Source: Sedimentibacter sp. (lineage in GTDB: Bacteria; Bacillota; Clostridia; Tissierellales; Sedimentibacteraceae). Taken from it: 64,000 nucleotides of DNA. The stretch spans positions 203,925 to 267,924 of the forward strand of contig JAHDLA010000007.1 in the NCBI GenBank assembly GCA_018436705.1, read 5' to 3'. Shown in pieces: positions 44,474-52,850 of the stretch; positions within the stretch are counted from its first letter, which is position 1, and every line of letters starts with the position of its first letter. The position numbers were made by a program, and so were the translations under genes. The notes beneath the pieces are model-generated. The model was not told the origin of the DNA, did not search any database, and saw only the letters and a program-made list of their open reading frames with translations.

Positions 44474-44988
44474 AATGTTCCCACCCGAACAGGGCTTAAT
44501 GTAATACTTTCATCAAAAATCCTATCCCAGCTTTTTATAATTTTTTTCTTAATTATCGGAAAAAACGGAGACATATATGCTGAACAATCGTTTGTGCCGT
44601 AGTTGCTAAGCATCTTGTCGTGCTCTCTCTCATCAGCCCTGTCTTTTGGTATATAGCCATAATTTACAATTCGTCCCCATTTTTCAATATCTACTGTGAT
44701 AAGATCTTCTTCATCCACTTCAATTTCCAACAATACATTTCCTTCACTGTTCGGTATTTTTTCGCTTTCCTTTAAAGATACCCAAATAGGATATTCCGCA
44801 TCATCAGGCACAGGCGCAATTTCTTCAGCTGCCTTGCGATACCAATTATAAACATCAAAGTATAGCTGTGCGTGGTCCTCCATCTTCTGCTGTATGTATT
44901 CCCTTTTCACAATATAGCGTCCATTTTTGTCTAGATCATCTAAAATATTAGCATTTTGCTTCGTCCATACCCTCACCTTGCTTCCCAT
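44431..44988 (-). CDS. DUF3841-family protein (copy 2)
   Basis: Protein of 185 residues, a diverged paralogue of the next gene: VRVWTKQNANILDDLDKNGR, FDVYNWYRKAAEEIAPVP and ELKKEWIIKIE align with it along the length. Start at the ATG at 44988, behind GGAAGGAG; an upstream in-frame ATG at 45066 would add a hydrophobic stretch but has no good site. The two genes overlap by 43 bases and are co-translated. Family function unknown. Confidence 0.75.
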   Translation of the reverse strand: MGSKVRVWTKQNANILDDLDKNGRYIVKREYIQQKMEDHAQLYFDVYNWYRKAAEEIAPVPDDAEYPIWVSLKESEKIPNSEGNVLLEIEVDEEDLITVDIEKWGRIVNYGYIPKDRADEREHDKMLSNYGTNDCSAYMSPFFPIIKKKIIKSWDRIFDESITLSPVRVGTLWELKKEWIIKIEK

Positions 44989-45163
44989 GTATATTCTCCT
45001 TCCAGCAACATTAATTGATATTATTATAACAAATAATAAAATAGGCGTCAATGATTCAAGGTACAACTATAATATTAAGAAATCCATAAAATCAATAATT
45101 ATTTATGCATAAATTTAAAGTGTATTTAATATATTACTACAAAATGAAAGGAGTTATACATAT

Positions 45164-45628
45164 ATGAACAAAAAGATTACAACTTTGCTTGTGAGCATTT
45201 TAATTCCTCTTGCAGTTGGTCAAATTTCTGCAATGCTTACACAAAACGGCTTATCCTCTTTTAGCCAAATCAATATGCCTGCATTAATGCCGCCTTTTTT
45301 TATTTTCCCCATCGTTTGGACAATTTTATATATACTGATGGGCATATCATCATACATAGTCTTTGCTTCACATAGCCATTACAAAAAATCCGCACTACAG
45401 TGGTATTTTGTACAACTGTTTTTAAATTTTATGTGGTCCATAATTTTTTTCAATCTTCAAAATTACTTAGCTTCTTTTATTTTGCTACTAGTTCTTATAG
45501 CATGCATTATAATAATGATTGTACAGTTTTATAGAGTAAAGCCTATTGCAGCATACTTGCAAATACCTTACCTCCTATGGTGTATATTTGCAGCATACTT
45601 AAATTTTCAAATTATAATATTGAATTAA
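45164..45628 (+). CDS. tspO: TspO/MBR-family membrane protein
   Basis: Protein of 154 residues with five membrane helices. Family marks: PALMPPFFIFPIVWTILYIL, the Trp-rich WSIIFFNLQNY, and the final LLWCIFAAYLNFQI. TspO proteins bind and in some bacteria degrade porphyrins, and act in stress signalling. It starts behind GAAAGGAG. It lies between the DUF3841 pair and the hydrogenase maturation operon without obvious operon partners. Confidence 0.9.
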   Translation: MNKKITTLLVSILIPLAVGQISAMLTQNGLSSFSQINMPALMPPFFIFPIVWTILYILMGISSYIVFASHSHYKKSALQWYFVQLFLNFMWSIIFFNLQNYLASFILLLVLIACIIIMIVQFYRVKPIAAYLQIPYLLWCIFAAYLNFQIIILN

Positions 45629-45687
45629 TTATTCATCACATATTCTGCTAAAATATTAATGCATGGATATGCATATTATAAACAGAC

Positions 45688-45732
45688 AAAAAGACTATGT
45701 TTCCACTTTAAAGGGTACTATAGTCTTTTTAT
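45688..45732. terminator. Bidirectional terminator between tspO and hydF
   Basis: Stem AAAAAGACTA (45688-45697) with TAGTCTTTTT (45721-45730), A and T runs on both sides, between converging genes. Confidence 0.75.
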
Positions 45733-45744
45733 CAATTAGCAATA

Positions 45745-46944
45745 TCACATATAACTATCAATATCAGGAAACATAGCTATACTTCGCTCTAATATTCCCT
45801 GCATGTATGCAATCAAAATTCCATAGTTTGTAAACGGAACCTTCATGTCCTCTGAGCATTTTTGGCGGTACTTCATCTCCCTATCGTTAATCATACAACC
45901 TCCGCAGTGAACAACCAGCTTAAAGCTACTCAAATCGTCCGGAAATTCCGTTCCGGAAGTAAATTTAAAATCAATGTTTTTCTTGGTTCGGTTTTTAATC
46001 CACCGTGGTAATTTTACTGTACCAATGTCCTCACACTGCCTATGGTGTGTACACCCCTCTGAAATCAGAACTATATCGCCGTCTTGCAGCAAATCAACAG
46101 CTCTGGCTCCGTTTACAGCTGTTTTCAGCACACCTTTGTATCTGGCCATCAAAATAGAAAAAGATGTGAGATAAATATCCTCCGGAGTTTCGGCGTTCAC
46201 CCTTTCAAACACCTGGCTGTCTGTAATAACTATTTTCGGCTTTCTACCAAGGTTTTCAAGAGTTTTCTTAAATTCAGATTCTTTTACAACAACAGAAACT
46301 GCTCCAGCTTCCAAAACATCTCTGATTGTTTGCTGCTGTGGAAGAATAAGTCTTCCTTTCGGTGCAGCTGTATCAATTGGCACGACCAACACAGCAAATT
46401 CTAATGGGCTCAGTATATCTCCGACAATCTTAAGCTTAAAATTTTCTGCACGCACTAAATTACCTATCTTTTCTTTGAGCTCTTCGATATTTTCCCTTGT
46501 TTTTGCACTGATACAAATACTGTTTGCATCTGAAGATTCTCTTTCTTTTTTCAAATCGACCTTGTTAAATGCAAGAATGTATGGAATGTTCTTCTTTTTA
46601 AAGAGTAAAATGAGTTTCTCTTCCTCTTCCGACTTTCCTTCAACCGCATCAATTACAAGAACTGCAACATCTGTTTTATTCAATACCTGCTGTGCTTTTT
46701 TGATGCGAAGCTCACCAAGCTCTCCCTCATCATCAATTCCCGGTGTATCTATCATTACGACAGGACCCAGCGGCAAAAGCTCCATCGATTTGTAAACGGG
46801 ATCTGTTGTAGTACCTTTTACATCAGATACCACTGCCATATCCTGATTTGTTACGGCATTCAAAACGCTTGATTTTCCTGCATTTCTTTTTCCAAAAAAA
46901 CTTATGTGAATCCTGTTTGCGGAAGGTGTTTCATTTAGCCCCAT
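45745..46944 (-). CDS. hydF: [FeFe]-hydrogenase H-cluster maturation GTPase HydF
   Basis: Protein of 399 residues. The N-terminal GTPase has P-loop FGKRNAGKSS, GTTTDPV, DTPGIDD, NKVD and SAKT. A dimerisation domain follows. The C-terminal cluster domain has CTHH and HCGGC, the set of ligands for the 4Fe-4S cluster on which the H-cluster precursor is built. It is the scaffold that delivers the 2Fe subcluster to apo-hydrogenase. Last in the operon regulator-hydE-hydG-hydF. Confidence 0.96.
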   Translation of the reverse strand: MGLNETPSANRIHISFFGKRNAGKSSVLNAVTNQDMAVVSDVKGTTTDPVYKSMELLPLGPVVMIDTPGIDDEGELGELRIKKAQQVLNKTDVAVLVIDAVEGKSEEEEKLILLFKKKNIPYILAFNKVDLKKERESSDANSICISAKTRENIEELKEKIGNLVRAENFKLKIVGDILSPLEFAVLVVPIDTAAPKGRLILPQQQTIRDVLEAGAVSVVVKESEFKKTLENLGRKPKIVITDSQVFERVNAETPEDIYLTSFSILMARYKGVLKTAVNGARAVDLLQDGDIVLISEGCTHHRQCEDIGTVKLPRWIKNRTKKNIDFKFTSGTEFPDDLSSFKLVVHCGGCMINDREMKYRQKCSEDMKVPFTNYGILIAYMQGILERSIAMFPDIDSYM

Positions 46945-46953
46945 ACATGCCTC

Positions 46954-48372
46954 CTAAAATCTAAAGTCTCGATTTCCGCGACTGATTTTTTCAAGATTTT
47001 CAAGAACTACTTCTCTAACCTTCTCTTTAGGGATGTTAGAAATTTCATTCAGAATCAACTTATCCCCTGCAGCCTTTGTTTCAGGAGAAGCATAGTCCTC
47101 CAAATATTCCTTTAACGTCATAAGTGCATTTGGATGACAGCAATTATGTATCTGTCCGCTTTTTAAAAGTTGCATAAAACGGTCTCCTGTCCTTCCCTCT
47201 CTGTAGCAGGCTGTACAAAAACTTGGAATATATCCAAAATCTATAAGCCATTTAACTACTTCGTCAAGTGTTCTGTTATCGCTAAGCTCAAATTGTGCCG
47301 AATCCTCTTCCTCAGGTTCAGCCTCGGCATAGCCTCCAACTGTTGTTTTAGAGCCTCCGCTCAGCTGAGATATACCAAGATGCAGAACTCTCTCACGACA
47401 TTCCTTACTTTCCCGCGTAGACACTATCATTCCTGTATACGGAACACTTATTCGAATACAGGCTACCAGCTTTGCGAACGTATCTTCACTTATTCCGTTA
47501 TCAAATGCTGACGGGTCAATATCATCAGCAGGTCTGATCCTCGGTACGCTGATAGTGTGCGGGCCAACGCCGAATGCTGCCTCAAGATGCTCTGCATGCA
47601 TTACCAGAGCAGCAAACTCGTATCTGTATAGTTCAAGTCCGAACAATACTCCAAGACCAACATCATCTATCCCGGCTTCCATTGCCCTGTCCATAGCTTC
47701 TGTGTGGTATGCGTAATTGTGCTTTGGCCCAGTAGGATGAAGCTTTTCATAGCTATCCTTGTGGTAAGTTTCCTGGAACAAAATATAAGTACCGATTCCG
47801 GCCTCTTTAAGCTTTCTGTAATCTTCAACTGTTGTTGCTGCAATATTTACATTTACACGTCGTATTGAACCATTTTTGTGCTTAACGCTGTATATGGTGT
47901 CAATTGACTCCAAAATATACTCAATAGGATTATTAATAGGATCTTCTCCAGCTTCCAATGCAAGCCTCTTATGTCCCATATCCTGCAAAGCTATAACCTC
48001 ACTTTTAATCTCTTCCTGTGTCATTTTTTTTCTGGTAATGTGTTTGTTTTTTAAGTGATACGGACAGTATACACATCCGTTAATGCAATAATTTGACAGA
48101 TACAGCGGAGCAAACATAACTATGCGGTTTCCGTAAAAGTCTTTTTTTATCTGCTCTGCAAGTGCATATATTTCCTGATTCTTTTCTTCTATCTGGCAGT
48201 CCAAAAGAACTGCCGCCTCTCTGTGGGTAAGACCTTTTCTAAGACGGGCTTTTTCAATAATACTATCAATAAGTTCTGTGTTACTTTTGTTTTTTTCTGC
48301 ATACTCAAGTGTCTTCAATACTTCGTCGTGACAGATGAACTCCTCTGCTTTTGGTGATTTTGGATTATACAT
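46954..48372 (-). CDS. hydG: [FeFe]-hydrogenase maturase HydG (tyrosine lyase)
   Basis: Radical SAM enzyme of 472 residues. SAM cluster C-x3-C-x2-C in NYCINGCVYCPYH, and the second cluster site in the C-terminal domain CTACYREGRTGDRF...HNCCHPNA. It cleaves tyrosine to make the CO and CN ligands of the H-cluster. Ten bases before hydF. Tyrosine is its substrate, and a tyrosine-controlled operon lies 2 kb away, but there is no sign that they are linked. Confidence 0.96.
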   Translation of the reverse strand: MYNPKSPKAEEFICHDEVLKTLEYAEKNKSNTELIDSIIEKARLRKGLTHREAAVLLDCQIEEKNQEIYALAEQIKKDFYGNRIVMFAPLYLSNYCINGCVYCPYHLKNKHITRKKMTQEEIKSEVIALQDMGHKRLALEAGEDPINNPIEYILESIDTIYSVKHKNGSIRRVNVNIAATTVEDYRKLKEAGIGTYILFQETYHKDSYEKLHPTGPKHNYAYHTEAMDRAMEAGIDDVGLGVLFGLELYRYEFAALVMHAEHLEAAFGVGPHTISVPRIRPADDIDPSAFDNGISEDTFAKLVACIRISVPYTGMIVSTRESKECRERVLHLGISQLSGGSKTTVGGYAEAEPEEEDSAQFELSDNRTLDEVVKWLIDFGYIPSFCTACYREGRTGDRFMQLLKSGQIHNCCHPNALMTLKEYLEDYASPETKAAGDKLILNEISNIPKEKVREVVLENLEKISRGNRDFRF

Positions 48373-48417
48373 ATTTTCTCCTCTCTTAATCGGGTCAGAA
48401 TCTCTTTCCCTTCAGTT

Positions 48418-49464
48418 TTATTTATTGCAGGAACGATGGTCGCCACGGGAAACCACTACACGGCAACCTATACCTTCCATTCGTTTCTGCATGCAAAACC
48501 TGCATTCAGCGGCTTCATCACCTGTGCAGATTTTATTATCATATAGCATATATTTATTTCTTACGGCAACAGGAGACAGGTTCGGCATTACTACATTACC
48601 GCCGGCCTGAATTCCTTTTTCGCGCCCTAGGGGATCAATTGTACCTAAAGCCGTTGTTGCGGGCATTAATACTTCAGGAATCATCAGCCTTACAAGCCCC
48701 AGCATAAACAATGTCAATTCTAATGTTCCGCTCTCTTTATGGGCAAATGGTGTGTCGCTATGCGGAATAAACGGCCCTATTCCCACCATGTGCGGCTGCA
48801 GTTCTTTTATAAACATTAAGTCTTCTACAAGAGTTTCGACAGTCTGATAAGGGGACCCTACCATAAATCCGCACCCAACCTGGTATCCGATTTTTTTCAA
48901 ATCAAAAAGGCAGGCTTTTCTGTTTAACAAAGAAAGGTTTTCTGGATGAAGCTTCTTGTAATGTTCTTCATTAGCTGTTTCATGGCGCAAAAGGTACCTG
49001 TCGGCTCCGGCATCATAAAATGCCTTATAGCTTTCATAGCTTCTCTCCCCTATTGACAGTGTCACAGCGCAGTCTGGATAACGATTTTTTATAGACTTAA
49101 TAATATGCACCATCTTTTCATCCGTAAAGTATAAATCTTCGCCACTCTGCAGTACAAATGTTCTGAATCCAAGGTTATGTCCTGTATTGCAGCAGTTAAG
49201 AATATCCTCCTCGGTCAACCTGTAGCGTTCTGCTCCAGTATTGCTTTTTCTAATCCCGCAGTAATAGCAGTCATTCCTGCAGTAATTAGAAAATTCAATC
49301 AGTCCTCTGATATACACGTCGCAACCATAATTTGCTATTTTCACCTGTCTTGCTCGTTCAAATAGATATTCTGCAATTTCAGGAGTTCTTTCTTCAATCA
49401 GCGACTTAAATTCTTCAATGGTAAGATTATGAGCCTTGTACAGTTTATCAATAAGATACTTCAT
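48418..49464 (-). CDS. hydE: [FeFe]-hydrogenase maturase HydE
   Basis: Radical SAM enzyme of 348 residues with C-x3-C-x2-C in FSNYCRNDCYYCGIRK and the GE motif region VLQSGED. A C-terminal cysteine set (CTGDEAAECRFCMQ) fits the accessory cluster seen in some HydE. It participates in building the dithiolate-bridged 2Fe unit from the HydG product. One base after the regulator, 45 bases before hydG. Confidence 0.95.
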   Translation of the reverse strand: MKYLIDKLYKAHNLTIEEFKSLIEERTPEIAEYLFERARQVKIANYGCDVYIRGLIEFSNYCRNDCYYCGIRKSNTGAERYRLTEEDILNCCNTGHNLGFRTFVLQSGEDLYFTDEKMVHIIKSIKNRYPDCAVTLSIGERSYESYKAFYDAGADRYLLRHETANEEHYKKLHPENLSLLNRKACLFDLKKIGYQVGCGFMVGSPYQTVETLVEDLMFIKELQPHMVGIGPFIPHSDTPFAHKESGTLELTLFMLGLVRLMIPEVLMPATTALGTIDPLGREKGIQAGGNVVMPNLSPVAVRNKYMLYDNKICTGDEAAECRFCMQKRMEGIGCRVVVSRGDHRSCNK

Positions 49465-49465
49465 T

Positions 49466-49732
49466 CTATCCCTCGCTTGTTTTTGCAGGAAGCTTAGAAT
49501 AAACTGCTTTACTGCTCACTCCCGGCAATTTGCCCAGCTTGCCTGAAAGGGCACTGATTACATCGTTAGGCGCGTCCACTGCAATACTAATAATACTAAT
49601 ATCCTTTTCCTTGTATGGAATCCCCATTCTTCCTATAATATACATGCTGTAATCATGGAGAATTTCGTTTAATTTCTCAACCGAATCGATATCTTCTACA
49701 ATCACTCCTATTATAGCAACTCTTGTTTCCAT
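49466..49732 (-). CDS. TM1266-type iron-only hydrogenase system regulator
   Basis: Small ferredoxin-like-fold protein of 88 residues (METRVAIIGVIVEDIDSVEKLN start, then DYSMYIIGRMGIPY and LGKLPGVSSKAVYSKL). It resembles ACT/NikR-C-like regulators encoded beside hydEFG in Thermotoga and many clostridia. It starts at 49732, behind GGAGG; an upstream in-frame ATG at 49795 falls in the leader hairpin. First gene of the maturation operon. Exact role not established. Confidence 0.85.
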   Translation of the reverse strand: METRVAIIGVIVEDIDSVEKLNEILHDYSMYIIGRMGIPYKEKDISIISIAVDAPNDVISALSGKLGKLPGVSSKAVYSKLPAKTSEG

Positions 49733-49753
49733 GTTAAACCTCCGTAGTATAAT

Positions 49754-49775
49754 AAAAAAAAGCGCCAAAAGGCGC
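49754..49775 (-). terminator. Terminator inside the hyd operon leader
   Basis: Stem GCGCC (49762-49766) with GGCGC (49771-49775), loop AAAA, followed on the minus strand by eight U. It stands 22 bases before the first coding start, so it can only be an attenuator. Confidence 0.85.
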
Positions 49776-49850
49776 AGAATTCCACAATTAATCATGTGCT
49801 TGCCCGGCCTTTCACCTCATATCCCGTATTCGGTGTCAGATACAGCTATT
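49776..49850 (-). ncRNA. Unassigned structured leader RNA upstream of hydEGF
   Basis: About 75 bases between the promoter and the attenuator. It contains stems CCG/CGG inside TATC/GATA, then a conserved-looking GGTGAAAGGCCGGGCAAGCAC stretch (19-21 bases at about 49796-49818) and AATTGTGGAATT. I could not match it to a known riboswitch class. Its layout (aptamer-like segment before an intrinsic terminator) fits transcription attenuation. Confidence 0.5.
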
Positions 49851-49856
49851 TATTTA

Positions 49857-49885
49857 ATTATATTAGATATAATTTTTTTTTGCAA
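49857..49885 (-). promoter_or_regulatory. Sigma-A promoter of the hydEGF operon
   Basis: On the minus strand TTGCAA (49880-49885), 17-base spacer, TATAAT (49857-49862), giving a start near 49850. Confidence 0.8.
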
Positions 49886-49996
49886 CCAATATATCACATA
49901 TTGTTAAAAAAATTTCAAACGTTTTATTGAATTCGAGTAGTACTCTGCCATATCGCCATAATAAATTCTACATGCAAAGTATTTTTAAAAAAACTA
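49886..49996. other. Divergent spacer between hyd and pheA promoters
   Basis: About 110 AT-rich bases between the two divergent promoters. No further feature recognised. Confidence 0.4.
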
Positions 49997-50025
49997 TTGA
50001 CAAAACATAATTTTAGTAATATCAT
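49997..50025 (+). promoter_or_regulatory. Sigma-A promoter of pheA
   Basis: TTGACA (49997-50002), 17-base spacer, TATCAT (50020-50025), just before the T-box leader. Confidence 0.8.
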
Positions 50026-50031
50026 ACTAAA

Positions 50032-50335
50032 AACTCAATAATAAAACTGCTATGACAGAAGAAAGTAAATCTGAAGAAGCTACCAGGGAGTATTCGCCAT
50101 TGACTGTAAGCGAATATTAGAATAATCATTTTGAAGTTCCTTCTTGAGCACTCGGCTGAATAAAGTAAGCTTGAGCGTACTTCCTGCGTTACAAGGATAG
50201 AATATCGGATTATAATCCCGTATTCGAAAAAAGAGCGGCATATGCCGAATTTGGGTGGTACCACGGAACAGTTGAATTTTAACCTTTCGTCCCTATATTG
50301 TTAACAATATGGAGGCGGAAGGTTTTTTTATTTTA
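50032..50335 (+). promoter_or_regulatory. T-box riboswitch of pheA
   Basis: Leader with the T-box sequence GGGTGGTACCACG at about 50253-50265 and a terminator at 50281-50327 (AACCTTTCG with CGGAAGGTT and an inner ATATTG/CAATAT stem, then a U run). The specifier-side segment reads GAAG-TTC-CTTCTTGAGC, placing TTC (Phe) at 50137-50139, as expected for prephenate dehydratase. The variable T-box base is U, matching an A discriminator as in tRNA-Phe. Confidence 0.92.
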
Positions 50336-50353
50336 TAAAGAATGGAGGTAAAT

Positions 50354-51436
50354 ATGACACAATATAGTAATTTAGTTGCTGAAATGAATAAATATGATGA
50401 TTTAATGAAAGATATATTTGAAAAGCGAATGTCTTTATTAGATCAGATTGTTTCAGCAGAAAGCAGCGTCTCAGGCAAAATAACTTCTGTCAAAAATAAT
50501 GAAATCAGTAAATACTCTAATGAATATAATTATTTTCTTGACAACTTATTGTCTTTGGACAGCAATTACAGATATAAAAAAAGCAGACAAAATAATAAAT
50601 GCTCTGTTAATTATATTACTGATCAAATTGAAATTAATAATGTTTGCTACCAAGGCCTGCCTTTTTCATATTCAGAAGGAGCGGCAAAGAGTCTGTTTAA
50701 AAATAAAAATTACATTAACAAATCAACATTTGAGGATGTATTTATGGATGTTCACGGTGGAAATGCCGAAGCCGGGATAGTACCTGTGGAAAATTCAACC
50801 GCAGGTTATGTTACTGACGTTTATGATCTGCTCTTGAAATATGATTTATATATAAATTATAATTATATCAGAAAGGTGGATCACTGCCTTGCAGGAACCA
50901 TGGACTCCTGCATTAATGATATAGAGGTTGTGTATTCACATCCTCAGGCAATCATGCAATGCAAGGATTATATAAATTCACGCAGATTGAAGGCAATAAA
51001 TGAAACAAACACAGCAGTTGCAGCACAAAAAATATACTTAATGAACAACAAAAATGCCGCATGTATTTGTTCGCCTGAAGCAGTTGAAAACTATGGTCTG
51101 AAAATCCTTGAAAATAATATTAATTCAAAACAAAATTACACCAGATTCGGAGCAATATCAAAATACCTTATAGCTGACGAAAGCCACAATAGAATCAGCA
51201 TAGTATTTACGGTACCTCATGAAATAGGAATGCTTGATAAAGCTCTGGCGCTTTTTTCCTACTACAACATAAATTTATCATATATTTACTCTAGGCCTGA
51301 TTTAGACAGTCCTTGGAAGTACTTATTCTATTTGGATTTTGAGGGAAACATATTAGACAAAAAAGTAAGAACTATTCTTTATCAGCTTGAACAAGAGCTT
51401 CCATTTTTAAAAATCCTGGGTAGCTTTAAATACTAA
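50354..51436 (+). CDS. pheA: Prephenate dehydratase with degenerate chorismate-mutase-like N-terminus
   Basis: Protein of 360 residues that makes phenylpyruvate from prephenate. The dehydratase part has YQGLPFSYSEGAA, VPVENSTAGYV, SHPQAIMQC and the catalytic Thr in NYTRFGAI. A C-terminal ACT domain (VFTVPHEIGMLDKALALF, with YSRPDL) should bind Phe. The first 80-90 residues align loosely with chorismate mutase (MNKYDDLMKDIFEKRMSLLDQI) but lack its usual Arg/Lys set. A separate chorismate mutase gene lies at 57124. Start at 50354; the ATG at 50342 overlaps the GGAGG site. Single gene behind its own T-box. Confidence 0.92.
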   Translation: MTQYSNLVAEMNKYDDLMKDIFEKRMSLLDQIVSAESSVSGKITSVKNNEISKYSNEYNYFLDNLLSLDSNYRYKKSRQNNKCSVNYITDQIEINNVCYQGLPFSYSEGAAKSLFKNKNYINKSTFEDVFMDVHGGNAEAGIVPVENSTAGYVTDVYDLLLKYDLYINYNYIRKVDHCLAGTMDSCINDIEVVYSHPQAIMQCKDYINSRRLKAINETNTAVAAQKIYLMNNKNAACICSPEAVENYGLKILENNINSKQNYTRFGAISKYLIADESHNRISIVFTVPHEIGMLDKALALFSYYNINLSYIYSRPDLDSPWKYLFYLDFEGNILDKKVRTILYQLEQELPFLKILGSFKY

Positions 51437-51489
51437 ACATACGGCAATATATTGACTGCGTAAAATTATTAATAATTATAAATTTTTTA

Positions 51490-51517
51490 TTGACAAGTTC
51501 AAATTATGTGTTAGAAT
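51490..51517 (+). promoter_or_regulatory. Sigma-A promoter of the aro operon
   Basis: TTGACA (51490-51495), 16-base spacer, TAGAAT (51512-51517). Transcription would start near 51524, 26 bases before the leader peptide ATG. Confidence 0.8.
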
Positions 51518-51549
51518 AGCTTAAACGATATTTGAAGGAGAAATTTATA

Positions 51550-51687
51550 ATGGAATTTATAAATAACTTTTATGCAACTAACTTATATAGCCGTTATCAG
51601 AGTAATTATTACTACTATTATTACTTCTATTGTTATATAAAAAAACTGCATAAATATATTTATAAAGGATTAATGCCTGCATTTTGA
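51550..51687 (+). CDS. Tyrosine-rich leader peptide of the aro operon
   Basis: Gene of 45 codons with a GAAGGAG ribosome site (AAATTTATA before ATG). It contains six Tyr codons in a row at 51607-51624 followed by Phe-Tyr-Cys-Tyr, and more Tyr codons on both sides (14 Tyr codons in total). This is the layout of a ribosome-stalling attenuator peptide that reports charged tRNA-Tyr. The product itself is not expected to have a function. The stop is at 51685-51687. Confidence 0.88.
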   Translation: MEFINNFYATNLYSRYQSNYYYYYYFYCYIKKLHKYIYKGLMPAF

Positions 51688-51780
51688 TAAAAAATGCTTT
51701 GCCTGTTTTATCTCAGGTAATTTAAATTTTTCTCATCTTATAAGAAATTATTGGAGAGTCCTTTATAGGGCTCTTTTTAT
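51661..51780 (+). promoter_or_regulatory. Transcription attenuator of the aro operon
   Basis: Terminator: AGAGTCC (51755-51761) with GGGCTCT (51768-51774), then TTTTTATTT. Antiterminator: TATAAAGGA (51661-51669) is the exact complement of TCCTTTATA (51759-51767), which contains the terminator's left arm and loop. If the ribosome stalls on the upstream Tyr codons, 51661-51669 stays free and blocks the terminator. If it reads through, it covers that segment and the terminator forms. A further hairpin GCATTTT/AAAATGC at about 51679-51697 may be the pause or intermediate stem. Confidence 0.85.
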
Positions 51781-51816
51781 TTATTTAGGACAAAATACAA
51801 ATCGGAGGACAGAAAA

Positions 51817-52830
51817 ATGATATTAGTTATTAACAAACTTGCAACTGAAAAGGAAATTTCTTCAATAAAGGAGAAAATCTGCAGCATGGGCTGCCAACCA
51901 CACGAGTCCATAGGAATAAATTACAGAATTATAGGTATTGTAGGAGACACCCACAATATTGATCAAAGTGTATTTCAAAAAAACAGAATTATCGATAACG
52001 TAATTCGCATACAGGAACCATATAAAAAAGCTAACCGATTATTTCACCCGGACAACACAGAAATAAAAGTAGGTAATGAAACCATAGGCGGTAATAAATT
52101 GGCAATAATAGCCGGACCATGCTCTGTTGAAAGCGAAGAACAAATTTTATCCATAGCAAAATCCGTAAAGGCATCCGGAGCAGGATTCTTAAGAGGAGGC
52201 GCTTTTAAGCCCAGGACTTCTCCATACAGCTTCCAAGGACTGAAAAAACATGGGCTTGAACTTTTGAAATACGCAAAAAAAGAAACCGGTCTTCCAATTG
52301 TTTCAGAAATTATGTCAACAGAATTTCTTGATGATTTTGTGGAGGATGTTGACATCATTCAGGTTGGTGCCAGAAATATGCAAAACTTCGAGTTATTGAA
52401 AGAACTTGGAAAAATTAATAAACCTATTCTGCTAAAAAGAGGATTGTCTTCAACCATAGAAGAACTTCTTATGTCTGCCGAATACATTTTAGCCGGTGGT
52501 AACGAAAATGTAATATTGTGTGAAAGAGGCATACGAACATTCGAAAAATACACAAGAAACACATTGGACCTAAGCGCAATACTTGCAATTAAAAAACTTA
52601 GCCATTTGCCTGTAATTGTAGATCCAAGCCATGCAACTGGTTTATGGTGGATGGTGGAGGCACTGTCAAAGGCAGCTGTTGCTGTCGGAGCCGACGGACT
52701 GATAATTGAGGTTCATAACGACCCTGAAAATGCACTGTGCGACGGAAGTCAGTCTGTTAAACCAAACAGATTTGATGATATTATGAAAAAGTTAAAACTC
52801 ATTGCTGAAATTGAAAACAAAGCTATATAA
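51817..52830 (+). CDS. aroF: 3-deoxy-7-phosphoheptulonate (DAHP) synthase, AroA-beta/AroF type
   Basis: Protein of 337 residues that condenses phosphoenolpyruvate and erythrose 4-phosphate, the first step of the shikimate pathway. The N-terminal ferredoxin-like (ACT-type) regulatory domain covers about 1-70. The barrel has IIAGPCSVESEEQI, the RGGAFKPRTSPY motif and the metal ligands in VDPSHATG. This is the Kdo8P-synthase-like type I-beta subfamily common in firmicutes. First gene after the tyrosine attenuator. Confidence 0.95.
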   Translation: MILVINKLATEKEISSIKEKICSMGCQPHESIGINYRIIGIVGDTHNIDQSVFQKNRIIDNVIRIQEPYKKANRLFHPDNTEIKVGNETIGGNKLAIIAGPCSVESEEQILSIAKSVKASGAGFLRGGAFKPRTSPYSFQGLKKHGLELLKYAKKETGLPIVSEIMSTEFLDDFVEDVDIIQVGARNMQNFELLKELGKINKPILLKRGLSSTIEELLMSAEYILAGGNENVILCERGIRTFEKYTRNTLDLSAILAIKKLSHLPVIVDPSHATGLWWMVEALSKAAVAVGADGLIIEVHNDPENALCDGSQSVKPNRFDDIMKKLKLIAEIENKAI

Positions 52831-52850
52831 AGGTTAGAGAGGTGTTGAAA

